Source: Streptomyces alboflavus (GTDB taxonomy: Bacteria; Actinomycetota; Actinomycetes; Streptomycetales; Streptomycetaceae). From it: DNA of 47,949 bases. The notes under the pieces are model-generated. The model made no database searches. It was not told the DNA's origin and saw nothing but the letters and a program-made list of their open reading frames with translations. A program made the position numbers and the translations under genes. Below, in pieces: positions 35,468 through 42,449 of the stretch (position 1 is its first letter; every line of letters starts with the position of its first letter). The stretch covers positions 1 to 47,949 of the forward strand of contig NZ_JNXT01000063.1 of NCBI RefSeq assembly GCF_000716675.1. Reading direction: 5' to 3'.

Positions 35468-36013
35468 ATGAACCCGATGGACCCGCCGGGCCCCCCGCGC
35501 CCGGATCCCGACGACCCCCTGGACCCCCAGGACCCCCAGGAATCCGCCGCCTCGTACGGGGCCGCCGCCCTGGCCGCGTACGAGGGCTCCAGGGCGCTGG
35601 CCGCCCGGGACGCCGCGCACCGGGCGCACACCGAGCGGCTGCTCCTGGTGTGCGCCGACACGCTGGACGCCTGCGGGCGCCTCCTCGCCGAAGGGCCGGA
35701 CGGCGCGGACCCGGCCGCGTACCACCGCAGTCTCGAACTCGTCGTGCGGCAGCTGGAGTCGGCGGTCACGGACGAGGGCCTGGAGGTGTTCGGGCGCGCC
35801 GGGGAGCGCGCGGACCCGGCGACGCACCACGTCGTCGAGGTGCGCGCCGTCCCGTCCGGGGCGGTCGACGACGAGGTCCTTGAGGTCGTGCGGCGCGGGT
35901 ATCGATACCGGGGTCAGGTGCTGCGCGCCGCCCGGGTCGTGGTCGCGGCGGCCGAAGAGGGCGCCGACGGCGGGACAGGCAGGGCACCACGGGAAGGGAC
36001 CACGCACGGATGA
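35468..36013 (+). CDS. GrpE-like nucleotide exchange factor
   Basis: This 181-residue protein has a Pro/Asp-rich N-terminus, a helix (about 35-60) and a C-terminal part resembling the GrpE beta-domain: GLEVFGRAGERADPATHHVV, then GAVDDEVLEVVRRGYRYRGQ, then VLRAARVVVA. Canonical GrpE proteins read F-DP-x-x-HEA and GY-x-x-x-x-x-x-LRPA-x-V-x-V at these places. GrpE speeds ADP release from Hsp70. The long dimerising helix is shorter than in normal GrpE (about 200-220 residues). It has a strong AAAGGAGG site, and its stop codon overlaps the Hsp70 start (ATGA), which supports function with that partner. Confidence 0.8.
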   Translation: MNPMDPPGPPRPDPDDPLDPQDPQESAASYGAAALAAYEGSRALAARDAAHRAHTERLLLVCADTLDACGRLLAEGPDGADPAAYHRSLELVVRQLESAVTDEGLEVFGRAGERADPATHHVVEVRAVPSGAVDDEVLEVVRRGYRYRGQVLRAARVVVAAAEEGADGGTGRAPREGTTHG

Positions 36014-38151
36014 AGGCCATCGGGATCGACCTCGGCACGACGAACAGCGCCGTCGCCGCCCACGATCCGCACCGCGGCGACATCGCGGTGCTCACCAACA
36101 GCAAGGGCGACCGGCTCACACCGTCCGTCGTGGGCCTGGTGCGGCGCGACGGCAAGGAGCAGACGATCGTCGGCGAGGACGCCCTGAACTGGGCGGTGCG
36201 CCAGCCCAGGGACACCATCGTGTCGGTGAAGCGCCTGATGGGCCGGGACTTCGCGGACACCTCGGTGGCCGAGGCCCGCGACCGGCTCAGCTACGAGATC
36301 GTGCCGGGTCCCGACGACGACCCGCGCGCCCATGTGACGCTCGGGGGCCGCACCCGCAAGCCCGCCGAGATCTCCAGCGTCATCCTCGACAAGCTGGTGC
36401 GGGACGCGGCGCGCACCCTCGGCGAGCAGGTCACGCACGCGGTGATCACGGTGCCCGCGTACTTCCGCGACGCGCAGCGGGCGGCGACGCGGGAGGCCGC
36501 GGAGCGCGCGGGCCTGGTGGTGAAGAAGATCGTCGACGAGCCGACGGCGGCCGCGGTCGCCTTCGGCCTGCACAAGCCGGACGGCGCCCGCAGCCGTGTC
36601 CTGGTGTACGACCTGGGTGGCGGCACCTTCGACATCTCCGTCCTGAACACCGTCAAGGACCGTGAGGGGAACAGCCAGTTCCAGGTCCTTCGCTCCGCCG
36701 GGGACATCTGGCTGGGCGGCGACGACTTCGACCTGGTGATCGTGGAGCGGATCATCGCCTGGATGCGCGCCGAGCGGGGCGTGGACCCGGCGGGCGACAA
36801 GGAGTTCCTGTTCCAGGCGAAGAAGGCGGCGGAGGCGGCCAAGCGGGAGCTGAACGAGCTGCCGGAGACGTACATCGTGATCCCGGCCGCGTACCGCGGG
36901 CCCGAGGGCATCGTCGACGTCGAGATGGCGCTGACCCGCGACGAGTTCCAGGCGATGATCGCGCCCCTGGTGACCCGCACCATGGACCTGGTCAAGGAGA
37001 CCCTGTCGGGCTTCGAGCTGAAGCCCGGCGACATCTCCGACGTGCTGCTCGTCGGCGGCGGCACGCTGACCCGCCCGGTGTACGAGGCGGTGGAGGCGTT
37101 CTTCGGCGCCGACAAGGTGCGCCGCAACATCAACCCGATGGAGTGCGTGGCGTACGGCGCGGGCGTGCTCGCGGAGACCCTCGACGGCGTGGAGTGCCCC
37201 GCCTTGAAGTGCGCCCGGACCAACGAGTACGCCGCCGAGACGTGCGCGGACTGCGGGCAGAGCCTGGTCAACGGGCGTCCGGTGGGCTCCACGGGCCTGT
37301 TCGAGTCGACGCCCATGGCCATGGGGATCGCCGCGGTGAAGGGCGCGCAGCGGGACGTGTTCGTCCAGATCATCCCCGCGGGCTCCCCCTATCCGCTGCC
37401 CGAGCCGCGCCAGCGCACGTTCCACGCGACGGACAGCAGACTGATCCGGGTGCCGGTGTACGAGGGCGACAGTCATGTGGCGAGCGAGAACCACGAGCAG
37501 GGCGTGGTGGAGTTCGAGCTGCCGCAGGAGATCGAGATCAACTGCCATGTGGACGTGTCGTTCAACTACTCCGCGGACCGCATCATCACCGTGCGGATCT
37601 CCGTGCGCGGCACGGACATGGTCCTGGAGGCGACACCCCGGCGCGAGAAGCCCCGCACCCCGCCGCCCGAGACCGAGCAGGAGGTCGACAGCGCCGTGCT
37701 GCGCGAGGAGCTGGGGCTCGCCGTGCGGGAGGCCCAGCGCTTCCTCAAGCAGTACGGCACCTACATCGAGCAGACGCAGGAGATGAAGGCGCGCCGCGAC
37801 ATCGCGCAGGCGCAGCGGGCCGTGGAGATGGGCGACAGCCGCGAGTACAAGCGCCTGACCGAGCTGCTCCTCGACGACATGTACCACCAGTGCGGGCTCG
37901 CCAGTCAGTTCCGGCAGGCCGAACTGGCCTCGGACGGCGCCCCGTTGGAGACGGTCAACGCGATCAGTGACGCCGTCGAGCAGGTCAAGGCCGCCCATCG
38001 GCAGGGCAACACCATCCAGACCGCCGAGCAGGCCAAGAACCTGCGCAGCATGATCGCCGTGGCCTACTCGGAGCGCGCGGTGCCGACCCTGCCCAGCAAG
38101 AAGGACTACGGAGGCATCCTCCAGGTTCCCGACGACACGGCCGGCGGATGA
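36010..38151 (+). CDS. Hsp70-family protein with inserted zinc ribbon
   Basis: This 713-residue DnaK-like ATPase has all nucleotide-binding motifs: GIDLGTTNS (5-13), AVITVPAYFRDAQR, DEPTAAAVAFG, VYDLGGGTFDIS and LLVGGGTLTRPV. Instead of the usual hydrophobic interdomain linker, a C396-x4-C401-x10-C412-x2-C415 zinc-ribbon-like insert follows GAGVLAETLDGVE. A beta-rich substrate-binding-like region (about 430-560) and a helical C-terminus (about 575-690) complete it. It is coupled by a 4-bp overlap to GrpE upstream and to the second Hsp70 downstream. It is a specialised chaperone, not the housekeeping DnaK, because of the insert and divergent C-terminus. Confidence 0.9.
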   Translation: MKAIGIDLGTTNSAVAAHDPHRGDIAVLTNSKGDRLTPSVVGLVRRDGKEQTIVGEDALNWAVRQPRDTIVSVKRLMGRDFADTSVAEARDRLSYEIVPGPDDDPRAHVTLGGRTRKPAEISSVILDKLVRDAARTLGEQVTHAVITVPAYFRDAQRAATREAAERAGLVVKKIVDEPTAAAVAFGLHKPDGARSRVLVYDLGGGTFDISVLNTVKDREGNSQFQVLRSAGDIWLGGDDFDLVIVERIIAWMRAERGVDPAGDKEFLFQAKKAAEAAKRELNELPETYIVIPAAYRGPEGIVDVEMALTRDEFQAMIAPLVTRTMDLVKETLSGFELKPGDISDVLLVGGGTLTRPVYEAVEAFFGADKVRRNINPMECVAYGAGVLAETLDGVECPALKCARTNEYAAETCADCGQSLVNGRPVGSTGLFESTPMAMGIAAVKGAQRDVFVQIIPAGSPYPLPEPRQRTFHATDSRLIRVPVYEGDSHVASENHEQGVVEFELPQEIEINCHVDVSFNYSADRIITVRISVRGTDMVLEATPRREKPRTPPPETEQEVDSAVLREELGLAVREAQRFLKQYGTYIEQTQEMKARRDIAQAQRAVEMGDSREYKRLTELLLDDMYHQCGLASQFRQAELASDGAPLETVNAISDAVEQVKAAHRQGNTIQTAEQAKNLRSMIAVAYSERAVPTLPSKKDYGGILQVPDDTAGG

Positions 38152-40199
38152 CGGCAGCCAGGGCCGGGGCGGACCGCGTCAGCCTCGGCGTGGACTTCGG
38201 CGCCACCGGGGTGCGGGCCCTCTTCGCGGGGTCGGGACAGCAGGTGCGCCGCCTCGACCTGCCCGCGGACGGGCCCCCGTGGCTGGGGTGTGCCCCGGCC
38301 GGTTCGGGCGTGCTCCCGGTGACGTTCCCGAGCTTGAAGTCCCTGGTCGCCGGGGGCCGTTCGGTCCCGTGGCGGGGGCAGTCGGTCGACGTGGACACGG
38401 TCGTGGTGCGGCTCTTCAGGGCGCTGCGCGAGCGCGTCGAGGAGCAGGCGGACGCCTGGGTCGCGCAGACCGTCGTGAGTGTGCCCGCGTCCTTCCAGTC
38501 GGCGCAGCGCCAGGCCCTGCGGGACGCGGCGAGCGAGGCCGGGCTCACGCCCGTGCGGCTGATCAGCGACTCGATGGCCGCGGTCATGGGGCACACCACG
38601 GACCGCGACAGCGGCACGTTCCTCGTGTACGGCATGGGGTACGAGGGGTTCGAACTCGGCCTGGTGCGGGGCGTGCGCGGGCACTGCCGCGCCCTCGGCT
38701 ACGTCGGCGCGGCCACCTCGGGGGGCCGCGCCTTCGACGAGGCCGCCCTGGAGTCCGCGGTGCGGCTCCTGCTGGCGCACCGCGGTCCCGCGTCCGTGAC
38801 GGGCGCCCCGGCCGAGGTGTGGCTCGGCCTGCGCGAGCGGGCGCAGCGGGCACGGGAGGCGCTGACGGGACCACCCGCCGGGGACGGGGCCGCGGTCACG
38901 GACTTCGCGGCACTCACCCTCGACCTGGGCACCGGGCCCGCCCTGCGCATGGGCATCACCCGGCCGAACCTGGACGCCTTCCTGGAGCCGCACGTGCGCC
39001 GCACCGTGCGGCGCGCCCAGGCGCTGCTCGACGAGTCCGCGGTGCCGCGCGGGGACGTGGACACCCTGCTCCTGGTCGGCGGCGGCACGCGGATGGAACA
39101 GGTGCGCGCGGGCGTCGCGGGCCTCGGCCGGCGCACCGCCCACGGGCCGCCGGAGCTGCTCGCCCTCGGCGCCCTCAAGCACGCCGTGCGGCTCGGGGGC
39201 GGCGGCGCCCCCTCGTCCCGCTCGACGGCCCTGGAGGAAGGCCTCCTCGAACCCGCCGACCCGGCCCGCGACACCCTCGCCGACGCCCCCGCCCTCACCG
39301 CGACCCTCTTCCCCCTCGACGCCCCGTCCGACGCCCCCGCCGACGGCACCCCGGCCGCGCCGCGCCAGGACGTGGCCCGCGCCAGGGACCTGGCCCGGCA
39401 GGGGCGCAGGCAGGAGGCGGTGGCGCTGCTGCGGGACATCGTGACGGAGGCGCGGGAACTCCTTGCGGGGCTTGAGGCCGGTCTTGGGACGGGGGCGGAC
39501 GGGGGTGCGGACGGGGGCGGGTCCGTGTCCATGGGTGCGGGGGCTGGTGCGGACCCGGGTGCGAGTGCGGGTGGGTCCACGGGCGCGAGCGCGGGTGCGT
39601 CCACGGACGCGGACGCGGGCCCGGACACAGGCACAGGCACGGGCACGGGCACGGGCACGGGCACGAGGGCCGGGGAAGGCCGACCGGAGGGCGCCGGTCC
39701 CCCGGAGCGGCAGGACCAGCCGGACGCCGAAGGCCGCGTCGTGCGGCAGCGCCCCGGCCGCACCACCGAGCGTCAACTCGCCCGCGCTCGGCTCCTGTTG
39801 GAGAGCGGGCGGTACGAGCAGGCCGTGCAGGCCTCCCATCGGGCCTGGCAGGAGGCCACCGCGCACGCGGACCGCGCCGACGTCCTCGACGCGATGATCG
39901 ACGTGCACTGCGCGGCCGCGATGGCCGACATGTCGCCGGAGCACTTCGCGGACGCCGAGCGGTGGCTGCGGTGCGCCTACGGCCACGACCCGACGAACGA
40001 GCGGGTGCGGGGGCTGCTCGCGCGGCGCACCTTCCGGCACGCGGAGGAACTGCACCGGATCGGTGCGCGGGATGAGGCGATTGAGGCCCTTGGCAAGTGC
40101 CTCGTGTGGGACCGTGAACACCCCGGGGCCGAGGCGCTGTCGCGTCTGCTCGGCCGTGACGGCAGGAACCGGCGCGGCCGGGGGGACGTCCTCGACTGA
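38148..40199 (+). CDS. Degenerate Hsp70-like protein fused to a TPR-like tail
   Basis: The 683-residue protein keeps an actin/Hsp70 fold (LGVDFGATGVRA, TVVSVPASFQSAQRQALRDA, LLVGGGTRM). The second phosphate loop is lost, though: it reads VYGMGYEGFE where active Hsp70s have V-D-x-GGGT-x-D. Strong ATPase activity is therefore unlikely. After residue about 390 there is a helical hairpin, a Gly/Ala/Thr repeat linker (about 440-510) and a TPR-like C-terminus (about 545-670; ARARLLLESGRYEQAVQASH). It starts inside the previous stop (ATGA). I infer a regulatory or scaffold partner of the upstream Hsp70. Confidence 0.82.
   Translation: MTAARAGADRVSLGVDFGATGVRALFAGSGQQVRRLDLPADGPPWLGCAPAGSGVLPVTFPSLKSLVAGGRSVPWRGQSVDVDTVVVRLFRALRERVEEQADAWVAQTVVSVPASFQSAQRQALRDAASEAGLTPVRLISDSMAAVMGHTTDRDSGTFLVYGMGYEGFELGLVRGVRGHCRALGYVGAATSGGRAFDEAALESAVRLLLAHRGPASVTGAPAEVWLGLRERAQRAREALTGPPAGDGAAVTDFAALTLDLGTGPALRMGITRPNLDAFLEPHVRRTVRRAQALLDESAVPRGDVDTLLLVGGGTRMEQVRAGVAGLGRRTAHGPPELLALGALKHAVRLGGGGAPSSRSTALEEGLLEPADPARDTLADAPALTATLFPLDAPSDAPADGTPAAPRQDVARARDLARQGRRQEAVALLRDIVTEARELLAGLEAGLGTGADGGADGGGSVSMGAGAGADPGASAGGSTGASAGASTDADAGPDTGTGTGTGTGTGTRAGEGRPEGAGPPERQDQPDAEGRVVRQRPGRTTERQLARARLLLESGRYEQAVQASHRAWQEATAHADRADVLDAMIDVHCAAAMADMSPEHFADAERWLRCAYGHDPTNERVRGLLARRTFRHAEELHRIGARDEAIEALGKCLVWDREHPGAEALSRLLGRDGRNRRGRGDVLD
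39626..39667 (+). repeat. Hexanucleotide repeat in the degenerate Hsp70 gene
   Basis: About six or seven GGCACG/GGCACA units encode an alternating Gly-Thr stretch in the linker. The sequence and product resemble the repeat in the TPR gene at 27547. Confidence 0.8.
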
Positions 40200-40287
40200 C
40201 GAGGCCTCCCCGGGCGCGGCGCCCCGGCGCTCGCGCCACCGGCCCGGGACGGCCTCCTCAAGCCACTCCGAGACAGGGAGTACGCGT

Positions 40288-41952
40288 TTGACGCCCGCGG
40301 AACTGCTGGACAAGCAGGATCTCATCAAGCAGCTTCAGGACCTCGCGGGCAGACCTGCGCTCAGCCCGCGCGCCGCCGAACTCCAGGCTCTGGCCGACGA
40401 CTTGACGCACGGCAAGCGGCTCGACAAGTGGGCCGAGCTGGACCTCGTGCACGCCTACGTCCGCCCCGAGACCGTCACCGCGTCCGGCTCCCGCCCGTCG
40501 GCGCGCCGCGACGGTCTCCTGGAGGCCGCGCTCGGCGTCCTCGTCTTCATCCCGCTGCTGATCACCTGGTTCGGCCTGCGGGACGCCGTGCGCGCGTACG
40601 GGGAACTCGCCGAGGAGAACCGCAAGGAGGCGACGCGGCCCTTCCTCCAGCTGTGGCAGTCCGGCTTCGGCGGGCATCTGTCGCCGCTCGGCCGCTTCGA
40701 GAACGTGGCGCTGACGGCGGTCGTCCTCATCGCCCTGCTCGTGCTGCTCTCGGTCGTCCACGCGCGCGTGCGCTGGCGCGCCGACCAGGAGGAGGCCGAC
40801 CAGGAGGCGGAGCGCGAACGGCTGCTCGCCCGGCTCGCCTCGGTGCTCACCCGGCTCCAGATGCTGCTCGCCCAGCACCGCAGCGCCTCACCGCAGCAGT
40901 TCGCGACCGAACTGACCAAGGCCGCCCGGCAGATGAACTCCCTCGCCGCCAAGGCCGAGAAGAACCACAAGGAGCTGACGGCGACGGCCGGGGCGGTGGC
41001 GAGCGCGACGACGTCGCTCCAGGACGCCGCGACCAAGCTCACCGAGGAGGTGCCGAAGCTGGGCGCGGCGGCGAACCGCATGGAGACCACGCTGCGCGAC
41101 GTCCAGGCGGCGACGGTCCAGGCGGGCGCCGCGAACACCGCCGCCGCCGACGTCATCGCCGAGCGCGTGAAGGCGGCGGGCACGACGGTCGAGACCTCGC
41201 TCCAGGCCCTGGTCACCGCGCAGCGGGAGCTCGTGACCAAGTCGGAGTCGGTCGCCCGCGCCACCCAACAGGCCTCCCAGGCCCTGGTCACGAGCACCGG
41301 CCGCACGAGCGACGCGATGGACGGCATACGCGAGGCCACGGAGCGCTGGGACGCGGCGGCGGCCCACTGGCAGGACGCGGCGGCCCGGGTGGAGTCGGGC
41401 GTGCGGTCCGCCGCGGGCGCCACGGCGGGGGCGCCGCCCGTACGCAATGGCGCGGCGCGTCCGGCGGACCTGTACGGGGCACCGCAGGCCGGCGCGTACG
41501 GGTCGCCCGACACGGAGCCGTACGGCACGCCGCTGCCCTCGTACGACACGTCGACGGGCCCCTACGGCACCCCGACGCCGCCGCCCGGCAGCACGAACGG
41601 GGCCCCCGTGCCCGGGCCCCGCGCGGCCGAGACCCGGGCACCCGAGGGCAGCCCGACGCAGGCACGATCCGCGGCCCCGGAGCCGACACCGGCCCCGGCA
41701 CCGACACCTGCGCCCACGCGCACTCCGCAGGACGCACCCCGCGCCACCACCCCACAGGACGCCCCACCGCCCCGGCCGACCGCGCCAGTCCCCTCGGACA
41801 CGCCCTCGGACACCCCCTCGGACACCCCCTCGGGCACGCCTTCGGACGCCACCCCGGACACCGCGTCGGACGTCGCATCGAACCGCACCCGCGCCCTGCG
41901 CCCGCCCACCCGGCGCCCGTCCGCTCCCCCGTCGTCCGGGGGTGACGCGTGA
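40288..41952 (+). CDS. Two-TM membrane protein with long coiled coil
   Basis: The 554-residue product has a cytoplasmic helical start, two membrane helices (about 77-97 and 138-158), a long charged coiled coil (about 165-370, with heptad-like Ala/Leu/Val spacing and QDAATKLTEEVPKLGAAANR) and a disordered Pro/Thr/Ala tail. The overall plan resembles ion-channel stator subunits with long tails (MotA/ExbB/ZorA type), but I see no diagnostic residues. The TTG at 40288 is chosen because AGGGAG lies 6 nt upstream. It is 88 bp after the Hsp70-TPR gene, and its stop overlaps the next gene (GTGA). The partner encoded next has a MotB-like helix. Confidence 0.72.
   Translation: MTPAELLDKQDLIKQLQDLAGRPALSPRAAELQALADDLTHGKRLDKWAELDLVHAYVRPETVTASGSRPSARRDGLLEAALGVLVFIPLLITWFGLRDAVRAYGELAEENRKEATRPFLQLWQSGFGGHLSPLGRFENVALTAVVLIALLVLLSVVHARVRWRADQEEADQEAERERLLARLASVLTRLQMLLAQHRSASPQQFATELTKAARQMNSLAAKAEKNHKELTATAGAVASATTSLQDAATKLTEEVPKLGAAANRMETTLRDVQAATVQAGAANTAAADVIAERVKAAGTTVETSLQALVTAQRELVTKSESVARATQQASQALVTSTGRTSDAMDGIREATERWDAAAAHWQDAAARVESGVRSAAGATAGAPPVRNGAARPADLYGAPQAGAYGSPDTEPYGTPLPSYDTSTGPYGTPTPPPGSTNGAPVPGPRAAETRAPEGSPTQARSAAPEPTPAPAPTPAPTRTPQDAPRATTPQDAPPPRPTAPVPSDTPSDTPSDTPSGTPSDATPDTASDVASNRTRALRPPTRRPSAPPSSGGDA
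41791..41850 (+). repeat. 12-bp in-frame tandem repeat at the coiled-coil gene 3' end
   Basis: Five copies, the later ones diverged, of CCCTCGGACACC encode repeating Pro-Ser-Asp-Thr in the disordered C-terminal tail. Two adjacent units (41803-41826) are identical. Confidence 0.8.
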
Positions 41953-42446
41953 GCCCGTCCCGGCGGCGCGGGCGGGGCACGGGCAGTCGGGTCGCGGGCG
42001 TCGTCCTCGCGGGCTGGCTCTTCGCCGACCTGCTGCTCGTCCTGGCCTTGGTGTCGATGGCCGACCGGCCCGACCCGCTCGCCGCGCGTCCGAAGCCGTC
42101 GAACAGCGCGGACGGGACGAAGTCGCCGAAGCCGAAGCCCACGGGGCCGCGCTCGGTGGAGCGCACGCCCGAGGAGTTCGAGGTCAAGGGCACGGACAAG
42201 GACGCGCTCGTGGCGCAGATCGGCCGGTCCACCAAGAAGTGGCAGGGCAGGACCGCCGCGCTGGTGCTGACCTTCGGCGGCGGGCAGAGCGGCACGACGT
42301 ACGCCCACCGCGTCAACTCGCTGCTCGGCGAGGGCCGTCCGGAGATGTTCACGCGGAAGACGGCGACGGACGACTTCCACGACCTCGGCAACGACCCGTC
42401 GACCGCCGTGGTCCGGGTGTACTTCTTCACCGCTCCGGGAGGCTGA
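41949..42446 (+). CDS. Small one-TM protein with MotB/ExbD-like helix
   Basis: This 165-residue protein has one N-terminal membrane helix, GWLFADLLLVLALVSMAD (about 22-40), a Lys/Pro/Ser linker and an extracytoplasmic alpha/beta domain (about 75-160; RTAALVLTFGGG and TAVVRVYFFTA). The helix carries an Asp after Phe-Ala, as does the proton-carrying helix of MotB/ExbD (W-x-x-x-x-A-D-L). The C-terminal domain is shorter than an OmpA-like domain. The GTG start overlaps the upstream stop (GTGA), so this protein and the two-TM protein are probably made in a fixed ratio as a complex. Confidence 0.68.
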   Translation: MSPSRRRGRGTGSRVAGVVLAGWLFADLLLVLALVSMADRPDPLAARPKPSNSADGTKSPKPKPTGPRSVERTPEEFEVKGTDKDALVAQIGRSTKKWQGRTAALVLTFGGGQSGTTYAHRVNSLLGEGRPEMFTRKTATDDFHDLGNDPSTAVVRVYFFTAPGG

Positions 42447-42449
42447 CCG

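Noticed and set aside
38148..40199. A second fully active DnaK
   Set aside because: The phosphate-2 motif is degenerate, the ordinary substrate-binding domain is missing, and a repeat linker and TPR-like tail follow instead.
40288..42446. A Zorya defence system
   Set aside because: Only stator-like helices are suggested; there is no SNF2 helicase or nuclease gene of the Zorya type, and the diagnostic ZorA residues were not seen.
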